A program made the translations under genes and the position numbers. Shown here in pieces: positions 8,557-19,038 of a DNA stretch of 64,000 bases. The DNA is from Dasypus novemcinctus. Its lineage: Eukaryota; Chordata; Mammalia; Cingulata; Dasypodidae. How positions within the stretch are numbered: position 1 is the stretch's first letter; the number at the start of each line of letters is the position of its first letter. The stretch is taken from assembly GCF_030445035.2 (NCBI RefSeq), contig NC_080677.1:115065263-115129262 (forward strand), read 5' to 3'. The notes under the pieces are model-generated. The model made no database searches, was not told the origin of the DNA, and saw nothing but the letters and a program-made list of their open reading frames with translations.

Positions 8557-9110
8557 TATAGCAGTTTGATATGTTTATGAATTCCAAAAATAGATATTGG
8601 ATTATGTTTGTAATCTGGTCTGCAACTGGGCATGATTAAGTTATGACTAGAGCTTTGATAGGGCCACATCATTAAGGCATTGAGTCTCCACCCACCAAGC
8701 GGTGGGGACTCACAGATAAAAGGCATGGCAAAGAACAGAGTTGGGGGTTTTTGATGTTGGAGTTTGATGCTGAAATCTTAAACTGGAGCCCCAGGAAGTA
8801 GGCTCACAGAGGAAACAGAAGCAAGTCCCAGGAAGAGAGCCCTGAGCCCAGGAAGAAGCAAGCCCTGAGAAGAGAGGAACCCTGAACCCAGAGAGAAGCA
8901 AGACCCTGGAAAGGAGGAACCCAAGAAGCCAGAACCCTCGCAGCCATTGGCAGCCATCTTGTTCCAATACGTGAAAATAGACTTTGGTGAGAGAACTAAC
9001 TTATGCTGTATGGCCTGGTATCTGTAAGTTCCTACCCCAATAAATACCCTTTATAAAAACCAGTCGATTTCTGGTATTTTGCATCAGCACCCCTTTGGCT
9101 GACTAAAACA
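8557..9110 (+). mobile_element. MaLR-type solo LTR, family A copy 1
   Basis: 554 bp starting TATAGCAGTTTG and ending ACTAAAACA, flanked by the 5-bp duplication CCATA (8552-8556, 9111-9115) as for ERVL/MaLR elements. AATAAA lies near the 3' end (about 9040), followed by 'TTTCTGGTATTTTGCATCAG'. Relatives are at 15605, 48979, 50446 and 57643. Confidence 0.8.
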
Positions 9111-9151
9111 CCATATAATAGCTCTGTTACTTACAAACACCATGATATGCT

Positions 9152-9810
9152 TTAACCATATGTTTGTTTTTTCCTTTCAGGCTGCAGCACTCCCTTTAGT
9201 ATCTCTTGTAATTCTGGTTTTTTGGTAAGGTATTCTATAAGTTTTTGTTTGTCTGTGAAGACTTTGAACTCACCCTCATTTTTGAAGAACAGTTTTGCCA
9301 GATACAGAATTCTTGGCAGGCAGTTTTTCTCTTTCAATACCTTAAACTTGTCATACTACTTTCTTCCCGCCTCCATGATTTCTGATGAGAGGTCGGCACT
9401 TAATCTTGTAGAGTTTCCCTTGTATGTGATGCTTTGCTTTTCTCTTGCTTCTTTGAGAGTCCTCTCTTTATCTCCAATATTTGTCATTCTGAATAGTAGG
9501 TGTCTTGGGGGTAGGTCTGTTTGGATTTATTCTGTTTGGGGTGTGTTATCCTTCTTGGATATTGATATTTGGCCTTTATAAGGGTTAGGAAATTTTCAGT
9601 CATTATCACCTCAAATATTCTTCCTGCCCCTTTTCCATTCTCTTCTCCTTCTGGGACACTGATAATGTGAATATTTGTATGCTTTGCATTATTGTTCAAT
9701 TTCCTGAGACTCTGTTCCATTTTTTCCAATCTCTTCTCTTTCTTTTCTGTCTTTTCCAGTTCAGATGTTCTATCTTTAAAATCATCAATACTGTCTTCAA
9801 GCAATTCATA
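9152..9810 (-). pseudogene. LINE-1 ORF1 C-terminal half, decayed
   Basis: Minus-strand frames 9484-9804 and 9152-9337 together give the L1 ORF1 pattern: a Glu/Lys-rich coiled-coil end with ELEKTEK and VPEGEE, then the C-terminal domain with FKNEGE and LQEILKGVLQ. ORF1p is the RNA-binding trimeric chaperone of LINE-1 particles. The frame is broken between the two parts, and the N-terminal half lies beyond the RPL6 retrocopy at 10763 to about 11090. The C-terminus leads straight into 3' UTR-like sequence, not ORF2. A second copy of the same C-terminal region is at 63780-64000. Confidence 0.85.
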
Positions 9811-9836
9811 CCTGCTTTTACGTGCCTCTTATATAT

Positions 9837-10750
9837 ATATATATTTTTAAAAATATACCAGTTATTTAATTAAGTTTTTTGCAAGTTCTAAACTTTTTGT
9901 GAGGATAAACTCCATTTATGAGAGACAACACAGAATGCAGGTAGCCTTGGAGTTGAGGAACAGTTTTGATTTTTGACATAAATTGTGAGTCCACAGCTTT
10001 CTGATCAATCTTGTGTTGCTCTGTAAGTTCATATTTCTCTTTCTCACTTTCCTGGTGTCTGGGTTTATGCAGCTTCTTCTTGAAGTAAGCATCAGTGAGA
10101 TGCTTTGGGATTTTCACACCATTTATGTCAATTTTGGTGAAGGTAGCAATAATAAATTTCTAGTGTGTTCTACATGGAGGAACTCAATTGAGGACCAGGG
10201 GTACAGTCACGAGTAACAAGTCACTGCTCAGCTGCTTCAGGAAAACCACTCTTGCCCCTGTGGTGACCAGTGAGGATGATCAGAACAGTCCCGGGAGTGA
10301 TGCTGGATCGCAGCTTTCGCATGTGCTGACTGAAGGTTTTTTTTGCCATGGCTCAACAGCTTTCAAGGCACATCTTCAGTAGGATAGTATCTAGGCATTT
10401 TGCAAAGTTTGACCACTCGGTACCTCCATTTTTATCACCACCAAGGATTTTGTGACAGCAGCAAGCACTTTCCCCTTCTTTTTCTTCAATCCTGGATTTA
10501 GCTGCTGAGTACTTCCTCTTGTACATGGCCTTTATGGAATACATTGCAGATCAGGAATATCTGCCAGTTCCTCTGACAAGGACTGGATTTCGGCTGCAGT
10601 GAGGTTTCCCTTTCTTGAGCTTTTTGATCTTGGGGCTACGCTTCTCAACCTTGCCACTGGCATCAGCCTTCTTGGCTTCAGGTTTCTTCTCCTTAGTGTC
10701 TGCCGGCTTCTCAGCTTTTTTACCCATCATCTTGCAAGATGGGAAAGAGC
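9837..10750 (-). pseudogene. RPL6: RPL6 processed pseudogene
   Basis: The minus strand encodes a decayed copy of large-subunit ribosomal protein L6. The N-terminus (from about 10735) has [14 protein letters not shown] and then [13 protein letters not shown]. The middle (10353-10544) has [12 protein letters not shown] and GGDKNGGT. The C-terminus (9866-10117) has [14 protein letters not shown] and [10 protein letters not shown], ending GVYPHK before a frameshift removes the usual end. Stops and frameshifts separate these parts. Exons are joined without introns and a 3' UTR-like segment with an A-rich end follows, so this is an L1-mediated retrocopy. CCTCTTATATAT (9825-9836) and CCTCTAATATAT (10751-10762) look like its target duplication. 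It interrupts L1 ORF1. Not functional. Confidence 0.93.
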
Positions 10751-11738
10751 CCTCTAATATATTTTTATTCTCACCCATCATGTCTTTCATTTCCATAGGG
10801 TCTGTTACTCTTTTCGTAGACTTTCAAATTGTTCTTTTTGATCTCCCAGTGCCTTCTTAATATCCTTTATTTCTTTAGTCATATTTTCTTTAAATTCTTG
10901 GAAGTGATTTAGGAGAGTTGCGTGATTATCACTGATTAGTTGTCTTAAATCATGTATCTCTTCAGGATATTTGGTTAGCTCTTATGTCTGGGCCATCTCT
11001 TCCTGTTTCCTAGTATGGCTTGTAATTTTTTGTTGGTGTCTAGCCATCTGAATATGTTGATGAATTTACTCTGATGGTCAAATTCTCTCTCTATTGCCTA
11101 TTGTTTTTGTTTTCGTTTTTCCCACAGCTCTTCTTTGCTATTTGGCTCAGTTTATTCTAGGTCTTTAAAGTTATCAAACTTAAGTTATCAAAATTGGGCC
11201 AGGAACTCAATTTTCTCCCAGGGGTAGGATACAAAGAGAGGTGAGTTTTTGTTCATATAATTTCCAGACTGGCCAGCAGATGGTGCTCATTAGTGCACCT
11301 TTTGATGGAGGCTTTTCAGTCTGGGCTTTCTTGTGTTCCTGTGTTGAATCTCCAGAGTAGAGATTCAAAACAGTCTCTGTTGGCCGAATTCACTGAAGAG
11401 AAGCATCCTGATTTCCCCTCCTTTTTCCCTTGAAACAGCTGACAGGGTGGAAGATGTCAGTTCCCTTCCCCTCGGCAGCAATGAGCCAGGGGTTTTACCC
11501 CAGCTTAATATCTTGGGGGTGGGGGAGAGGAGCCCTTCTTGGCTGACACTAGGGCTTGGTAACTCACATTTGTTGTTTAAGCTTCTTTGTTTCTCTGTCC
11601 CTCACCCTCCTGGGAGTTGTGTAGCACTGTTCCGGTCTGCTGACCCCCAAGGACAACTTTTGGCTTTTTCTTCATTGCTTTAGTGAGCACATTGAGTTCT
11701 GCCTATTCATTTGTTACCATCTTCCCACAATTCCTCCT

Positions 11739-11749
11739 GGAGATAGCCT
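11739..11749. repeat. Target-site duplication, right copy
   Basis: GGAGATAGCCT, matching 2414-2424, marks the 5' end of the outer minus-strand LINE insertion. Confidence 0.85.
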
Positions 11750-12394
11750 TTTGCATGTGGCTGAGGACTGTGTCCTGCTCTGACATCAAGGTCTGAAGCG
11801 CCTTCCAGTCTGGCATGCAGTTATGGAGGAAGCAGTCATGCAACTTCTCACCCAGCACCGCCCTCACCTCAGATGCTCTCCAGCAGGGGTGGAGGCTACA
11901 TGCACCACAGCCAGTGTGTCCAGCCAGTTCTTTCCTCTTGGATGCTTGGATTGTTGCAAATAATCTCTTACCTTGGACTAGACAGTTAGGGTTTACAAAG
12001 CATATTTATATATATTGTCATAGTTAACCACATGCAGTGGATTATTTATTAGCTTGAGAGGGTGGTGAAGTGAAAAATCCTTTCTTAACAAACTTGCCCA
12101 GAAGCATCTGTGCCACCCGCTCCCTCAGCTCACCGATCGCAGGCTCTGTTCTGCCTTTCCTCTCGCTCTCATTCAACATAGCATACTTGTTAGAACAGCA
12201 AGCTCTTCTGGGCTCTCTGACATTGAGTTTTCTCTCCTTGGAAGCTAGTGATGATTGAACTAGTGCCTATTCCTTATTAAAAAGATAAATAACTGATTTT
12301 AAAACCAGGAATCCTTTAGAGGGATGTCACAGTGCAAGAACAAATGTATATCTATATTAATATTATATGTATATTTATGAAAATAATAATAAAA
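11750..12394. other. Unassigned sequence, no gene seen
   Basis: Right flank of the insertion stack. No exon or repeat family recognised. Confidence 0.45.
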
Positions 12395-12540
12395 ATTCAC
12401 AATACCTCACACCTACATAGTGTATACTTGGGAACTAGCCATACTAAGCACTTTATGTTTCACAGATGATAAAAGGGAGGCCCTGAGAAGGCAGGTGACT
12501 TGCCCTCAGCCACATAGTTGATTTTAATAGCATTGGTGTC
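12395..12540 (-). mobile_element. MIR SINE fragment
   Basis: Old, diverged. It shows the reverse-complement MIR core pattern with GGTGACTTGCCC and CACATAGTTG. Boundaries approximate. Confidence 0.55.
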
Positions 12541-12799
12541 TTCTCAGTCTTGGTTGTCTGTGCCTCTCACCACACCAAACCACTTCCTCAGATGTCTTTG
12601 CAGAATGTCTCTTTTTTCTCTTTTCTGCATTGTATGCTGCCAGCACTTTTGAGTGGAATAGACCTCTCCTTACTCTAAGAAGACTGAAAAATGCTCAGTT
12701 TTGCCTACTTTCCCACCTATAGCCAGTCCTTTAGTTTCCTGCCTTCAGAAATGTAAGGATAAGTGGCTGGGCTGGGGGAAGAAAGCTAAGGTGTGTGAG

Positions 12800-13020
12800 A
12801 CTTCTCACTCTATTTTGAATTTGAAACCTAGTTGCAGCCCTGCCAGTTAATATGTGTGTAAACATGGACAAAGGACATCATCTTTCTAACCCTTAGTTTC
12901 CTCAGTTTTGCAAGGGAGAATTCCAATCTTGAAAATTAGTAATTCCAATCTTGAAAATTAGTGGACATGAGGTAAAGTATATAAAAATTGCTAAAACTGT
13001 GGAATATAGGCAATCCATTC
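12800..13020 (+). mobile_element. MIR SINE fragment with a small tandem duplication
   Basis: MIR-like sense order with 'CCCTGCCAGTTAA' and 'TTAGTTTCCTCAG'. A 22-bp unit (AATTCCAATCTTGAAAATTAGT) is present twice in a row at about 12919-12962, probably replication slippage. Confidence 0.5.
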
Positions 13021-13189
13021 AAGTAGTCCTTTAATCTCTGCTTTGAGAGATGAACTTGTTTCCCATGTTTGAGGAAAAGTTTAAAGAGAAGTTAATCTAC
13101 ACATACATCACCTCCTTTACATTCCCATTTCTACCACCTCAGACCAGGCTCTCACCAACTTTACCTTGAACACCTGCTATAGCACGCTA

Positions 13190-13575
13190 TGTGTCAACTT
13201 GGCTGGATTATGGTATCCATTTGTTTGGTCAAACACTGGCCTAAATGTTGTGGTGAAGATAATTGTATCTACAATCAGTTATACTAATCACATCTTGCAT
13301 TATCAAGGAGATTACTCTTGATAATGTGGATGGGTCTCATCCAATCAGTTGAAGGGCTTCAGAACAAGAACTGCGGTTTCCAGAAGAAGAAATTCTCCCT
13401 CAAGACTACTACACCATCTTCTCCTCTTTGTTTTCTAGCTTGTTGGCCTGCCCTACATACTTTGGACTTGCCAGCCCCTACAATTAAGGGAGCCAGTTCC
13501 TTAAAATAAATCTCTTAATATATCCATACAGATATCCTGTTGGTTCTGTTTCTCTGGAGAACTCCAACTAATGTA
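13190..13575 (+). mobile_element. LTR-like interspersed repeat, probably MaLR/ERVL class
   Basis: A mammal-wide repeat as I remember it. It starts TGTCAACTTGGCTGGATTAT, has GTTTGGTCAAACACTGG, ATGTGGATGGGTCTCATC and AAAATAAATCTC, and ends CTCTGGAGAACTCCAACTAA. The internal poly-A signal near the end fits an LTR. The exact family is not certain. Confidence 0.55.
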
Positions 13576-13724
13576 CATGTTAACTAATAGCTCTTCCAGC
13601 TTCTGGTACTGCTGCATTCCAAACCAAACCACCCACAGTTTAATCTTCCAGAAACACAGCTACCCAATAATTCGTCCACTCAAAAATCTTCATTTTTTCC
13701 TCAATATGATTACCATCTGTTTAT

Positions 13725-14220
13725 CATTACCATATATTTCAGCAATTCCACTCCTGAGTATATATCCCAAAATATTGAAAATAGGTGTTTAAACAAATAC
13801 TTGTACATGCATGTTTATAGCAGCATTATCAGTTCCATTCACAACAGCCAAAAAGTGGAAACAACTTGAATGATCATCAATTGACAACTGAATAAACAAA
13901 AGGTGGTATATCCATGAAATAGACTATTACTCAGCCATAAAAGGAACAAAGTACTTATACATGCTATAACATGGGTGAACCTTAATATGAAACGTTATGC
14001 TAAGTGATAAAATCGCAACATGATAAATCACATATTTTATGGTTCCATTTTTAAACACGTGGAGAGAAAAAGTAGATAAGTGGTTGCCAGAGTCAGTGGA
14101 AAGTTGAATGGGGAATGACTGCTTAAAGGATATAGGGTTGTTTTCCTTTTGGGCTTTTGAGAATGTTCTGGAACTAGAACATGGTGAATGTGCTAAATCT
14201 CTCTAATGGTAAATTTTAGG
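13725..14220 (+). mobile_element. Old LINE-1 (L1M) ORF2 end and 3' UTR
   Basis: Sense L1 blocks: 'CAACAGCCAAAAAGTGGAAA', 'ATAAACAAAAGGTGGTATAT', 'ACTCAGCCATAAAAGGAA', then the 3' UTR. Frames are decayed, with no open ORF2. Confidence 0.8.

Positions 14221-14221
<1 letters not shown>

Positions 14222-14246
<25 letters not shown>
14222..14246. repeat. (TA)n microsatellite
   Basis: About 12 TA units between an L1 end and a SINE tail. Confidence 0.9.
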
Positions 14247-14256
<10 letters not shown>

Positions 14257-14650
14257 GATTTATTTTTATTTACTTCTCTCTCCTTCCCCCAACCCACCGG
14301 TGTCTGCTCTCTGTGTCCATTCACTGCGTGTTCTTCTGTGTTCGCCTGCATTCTTGTCAGTGGCACCAGGAATCTGTGTTTCTTTTTGTTGCATCATCTT
14401 GCTGTGTCAGCTCTCCGTGTGTGCGGTGCCACTCCTGGGCAGGTTGTGCTTTTTTTGTGTAGGGCGGCTCTTCTTGCAAGGCTCACTTCTTGTGCATGGG
14501 GCTTCCCTAAGTGGGGGACACCCCTGCATGGTATGGCACTCCTTGCACACATCAGCACTGTGCATGGGCCAGCTCACGACATGGGTTTGAACCCTGGACC
14601 TCCCATATGGTAGGCGGGCTCTCTGTCAGTTGAGCCATATCCGCTTCTCA
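14247..14650 (-). mobile_element. DAS-type SINE, near full length
   Basis: Oligo-T, CT-rich tract, long body, then the tRNA-like head in reverse complement with the B-box region 'GGTTTGAACCCTGG' (about 14583) and an end at the 'CATATCCGCTTC' part. TTAGGTTATAT before and TTAGGTGTATT after may be its target duplication. Confidence 0.85.
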
Positions 14651-15604
14651 GTTAGGTGTATTTTATGACATGCAAACAAATCTGTATTAGCTCACCTACC
14701 ATAAAACCTATACTCCTTATCATTGAATAGAAGGCCCCAGCTTGCATCTCTAGCCTTGTTTTCTACTTTCTCTCTTTTGCTTTTATATTCCAAAAATTAA
14801 GCTTATTTGCCTTTCTTTGAAAGTGCCCTGTGCTTCCCATCTCTGTGCTTTTGCTCCCTCTGCTCCTTTGTATCAGTTAGGAAAGCAACTGACATAAAAC
14901 CCAACCAACAGTGACTTAAGCAATAAAAACGTTAAATTATTCCACATAAAAAGAATCTGGAGGTGGGTGGGCTGTTCAGGACTGCTGCAGAGGTTTGGCC
15001 ATTCTTCAAAGACCAAGGACATTTTTATCCTTTTCTGCAATCTTAGCACACTGGCTTGTCAAAATATGGTTGTAAATATCTGTCTGTTATGGCTCCAGAT
15101 ATCTGGTCCAAGTTCAAGGCAGAAAAAGGGGTTCCTTACATCTGGATGAGAGAGAGGAGCTTTGTACAGGAGGGGGAAGGGTGGGTGTGGGAGACACTGA
15201 TAGTGGGTTCACCCACTATCCTACCTCCCTTCCCTTTTGTTCACTTCCCAGCTAAATGCTCACTTTCCCACGCTTTCTTGGAACCAGGTGCAAGGAAGCC
15301 CTTTTCCCTGGGTTTTTCTGAATCTGAGGTCCATGATTTTACCTATTAGTGATACTATTTTCAGAATAGTCTACATTTCCTTCCCTACCTCCTCTAAGAT
15401 ATGCAATTTAATAGTGGTGATATTCTTGGGTATTGGTTTATGATATGTTTTTATATACTCATCATCCACCAGGTGATGGGTTTTGTGCTCTGGCCTGGAT
15501 AACACCCAAGGAAACCATTTCTCCTTGTCAAACTGAAACTGGCCTGAAGGGGTCTTGTCCTGAAATGCTGCTAGTTGTAGTGTTTAGAGACAGGTAAGCT
15601 CCCC
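14651..15604. other. Unassigned sequence, no gene seen
   Basis: Mixed AT-rich sequence. No exon or repeat family recognised with confidence. Confidence 0.4.
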
Positions 15605-16235
15605 TGTAGCAGTTTGATATTGTTTATGAATTCCAAAAGTATATACTGGGTTATGTTTGTAAACTGGTCTGTTCCTCTGGGCATATTAGATTGTTTTAGA
15701 TTCAGAAGTTTCACTATTACTTGATTAAATTAAGATTGAGGTTTTGATTTGGCCATGTCAGTTGGACATCACCCCTTGGTGGGCGGTGACTCACAGAGAA
15801 AACATCCTGCAGAGGAGAGATTTGGAGTTTTGATGCTGGAGTTCCCAGAAGTAAATACAGAGGAACATAGATGGCTCAAGAGACATGGCAGAGGCCCTGG
15901 AAAGCGCGACCCTGATAGTCTACAGCTGACCTTGTGGAGGGAACAAAGCAGCTGAACCTGGGAAGTAACAAGCTCCAGGAAGAGAGATGAGCCTTACACC
16001 AGCCTACAGCTGAGACCAGAAGAAGCCGGGACCATGGAGCCTGAAGAGGAAGGCTGAACCCTCACAGAAATGGGCAGGCATCTCGCTCCAACAATGGCAA
16101 CAGACTTTGGTGAGGGAAGTAATTTGTTCTTTTTGGCCTTGTGACTGTAAGCTTCTACCCCCAAATAAATACCCACTGTAAAAACCAACTGATTTCTGGT
16201 ACTTTGCATCAGCACCTCTTTGGCTGATTAATGCA
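15605..16235 (+). mobile_element. MaLR-type solo LTR, family A copy 2
   Basis: Begins TGTAGCAGTTTGATATTG and ends CTGATTAATGCA, with AAATAAATACCC near the end. TCCCC before and TTCCC after are an imperfect 5-bp duplication. It closely resembles the copy at 57643. Confidence 0.8.
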
Positions 16236-17534
16236 TTCCCCAAGAAAGCTGTTCCTGAATAGGTCCAGAAAACCCATGCCTTGCAAGAGGGTCCTCTCAT
16301 CCCCGCAACTTCAAATCAGCACTTAGCCAGAGTCTGATCAAAATGTGCTCAGTCACTATAGCGCATAAAAATGGTCTTGAACCTCTTACCTCTCTCTTTT
16401 GATCTTTAAATTATTAGTACTTGATTCCTTATTCTTTTGGCTCAACTTATGCCAAGAGAATTTGGCTTCTCTAGTCTAGTCCAAAAGTTCCTTAAGCACA
16501 GTTTTACTTGCCCTTTGGCTCTCCCTGCTCTCAGCTGCATTGGGTAAAATCTGAGTGCAACTGAGCCCTAACAGCTGTGATTTCATCTTGGCCACATGTC
16601 TAGGCCCTCTGTGATGGAGAACCTCAGGCCCACGTAGAACTCTAGTCCAATAAAAAATGTTGGCTAGCTTTTAAAATACATATCAAATTTGACGTGGCAT
16701 CATTCCATCTTATCACTGGCTAGCTCTGTCCATTCTTAGACTCTACTATTAAAACTTAACTGTCTTTATACAGTATCAAATATCTGAATAAAAAGTCAAT
16801 GATGTGGATGTTCTCAGTGTTTTCTACTCTAAGTGTTAAGCTCTAAGAGCATTCTGGCATCTGGCTGTATTTAGCATACAGACACCCAAACATTTGTATA
16901 AAGGATGAAAACCTCAGCAAATACAGGGGAAATTGGCATCTTGTAGAGAGAGAAACTGCTTAAGTCTGCTTTAAACAAAGCCTCAGCATTTCTTATGTTG
17001 ATTATTATCGATAGTTACTATATAGATTACTATACCAACTCTGATTAAACACCAAACCAAGCTGAAAGAAATGAAAATGAGGGGTGGAGTCTAATGCCCA
17101 CCTCTCTGGCTCACCTCTCTGCCCACTTTTTTTCAGATTCTGGGCTCAGGGGCATGTGTGTACTTGCACAGCCTCACTAATCTGCTTTCTCATTTCTGGC
17201 CTATTTTAGAAGGCAAAACAATTCACCAGGGGCACATCCACTTCTTATCCTAGCATACCACAGCTACTTAGGTGTGGAAGTTAACCTTCTTAAGATCCAA
17301 ATCCCATTACAGTCCATTTCTGTACTGGAAAGAGTATAGCCTAATAGTTAAAGTGATATAAATAGGCTTCCTAAGAAGGATTTCATCAATACTGTATCTG
17401 TTCTAACAAGATAAGACCTCTGTTAAGCAGACAATTTCCAGAAGTACATTTGGCCTAAGATAGATATAGGAGGAATTCCTTTACATGGCAGTAATGTTTT
17501 GATTTTCAGAATCCTATTGCTTTGAGAGGCAGTG
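16236..17534. other. Unassigned sequence, no gene seen
   Basis: AT-rich. No exon, RNA gene or clear repeat found. Confidence 0.4.
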
Positions 17535-17700
17535 GAAAGAAAAGGGACATTGGCATTAGATAGGCCTGGACTCAAACCTCGGGTGGAAGGCTTCCCAGCT
17601 ATGTTACTTCTTTCCTTGGACCTGTTTGTTTGTTTTTTAATTTTCTTATAGACTAATTTACCCTGCACGTTGCTGGAAGGATTCAGTGAGGGAGGCAAGG
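17535..17700 (+). mobile_element. MIR SINE fragment
   Basis: Sense MIR order with 'GCCTGGACTCAAACCT' and 'GCTATGTTACTTCTTTCCTTGG'. Diverged. Confidence 0.5.
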
Positions 17701-18645
17701 TATGTAGCTAGTTCTTGTCTGTGCAGGCAGGTTAGTTCTCCACTTGCCCACCTCCACCTCTACCCTGTACAACATTATTCTTCAGACCCAGTTCTATTTT
17801 TGTTGTCCAGACTTTAGGAGGTTGAAGCTGGAGGACACAGCACAGCAGAATGGCATATCCAAATTTATATAACATTATATGAAAAACTCAGGTTTTAATT
17901 CTCTTGAGGTATTTCATGAGCTTTGCTTCTTTCTGCCCCTTCTTTTCCTTTCATTCCACTGCAAGACCAATTTGATCACCCAGAAAGCACATTCTTTATA
18001 CAAAGCATCAACACACTCTATGTCCTTTGAACAGCAGAATCAAAGGAAAGAAAATAAGCAAACCAAAGAAACCCAGAGCGCGGACTGGGAAGCTCTTGGT
18101 TGCATCTGGAATGCTTGGATCTGAGCCTTTCGTTCCAGTTGCAGCAAGCCAGCGCAGCCTCCCAGGGAACATTTCATCTTTAGTCTCCTACGGGACAGTG
18201 CCCTCTGCCTTCAAAACCTTTACTTTTCTTTCACAGTTCCCATGTTCATGATTGACTCACCAGCAGATGGGGACTCCTTCTCTTTCTCCATAAACATTTA
18301 GTATGTGCCAAAAATGTGCTATTCTTACAATCAGGCAACAGATCGGAAATGCATTTCCTGATTAATGGATCCAATGCTAAATTATGTCCCAAAGTTTTTA
18401 TTAGCCTTTAGCAGAGGGATTCTTAAAGTACTTAAACAATATCAAGATATTCAAATTATTCCAATAGCATAAAACTAAATTCTGGATCCCTGAACTTTCA
18501 AAATGTAAGGATTTTTTTTCTGATCATTTGTAAGTGGCAAAATAAACAGACCTCTTGCCCTTTGCAATATGTAGAGGTCCTGTGACTGGAGGAGGGATAC
18601 CAGCCAAGCTTCTTTTAGGGTGGGGAAAATAGTTTTCTCTCCCTG
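17701..18645. other. Unassigned sequence, no gene seen
   Basis: Mixed sequence without a recognisable exon. An 80-codon frame near 17879 has no familiar features. Confidence 0.4.
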
Positions 18646-19038
18646 TCTTAGTTTGCCAGGGCTGCTGTAAGAAAATACCACACACTGATGGCGTAAACAA
18701 TAGGAATTTATTGTCCCACAGTTTTGGAGGCCAGAAGTCTGAAATCAAGGAACAGGCAGGCCAGGCCTGCTTGGAAGTCTGTAGCATTTTGGTGGTGCCT
18801 GCTAGCAATCAGGCTCTGCTTCTATCACATGACCCTCCGCTGCTTTCTATCTCTCATGGGTCTTGTACTTCTCCTGCTCAGTCTCTGCCTAGATTTCCTG
18901 TTTATAAGGCCTTCAGTCATATTGAATTAAAGTCCATCTTGATTCAATGTGACCCTATCAAGTCAGTCCATACCCACAGGGTGAGGGGTCAGGACTTGAA
19001 TATATCTTTGTGGGGAACATGATTCAATCTGCCATACC
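18646..19038 (-). mobile_element. MLT1-type MaLR LTR
   Basis: The plus strand gives the reverse complement of an MLT1-type LTR. It starts TCTTAGTTTGCCAGGGCTGC, with 'AATTTATTGTCCCACAGTTT' in between, and ends AATCTGCCATA. Confidence 0.75.

Larger units (their letters stand above)
8167..11738 (-). mobile_element. HAL1-like element: LINE-1 ORF1 without ORF2
   Basis: Reading the minus strand, the unit has a ~640-bp 5' region (to 11738), an ORF1 region of about 1 kb once insertions are removed, and then directly a ~440-bp 3' UTR-like segment (8167-8556) that weakly parallels the other L1 3' UTRs. No ORF2 lies between, whereas the L1 at the right of the window has several kilobases of ORF2 there. 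Without inserts it is about 2.1 kb. 'Half-L1' (HAL1) elements with this layout are known in mammals. Alternatives are an ORF2 deletion or a chimera with the adjoining L1 piece, since both lie inside one target duplication. A MaLR-like LTR and an RPL6 retrocopy are inserted in it. Confidence 0.65.
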
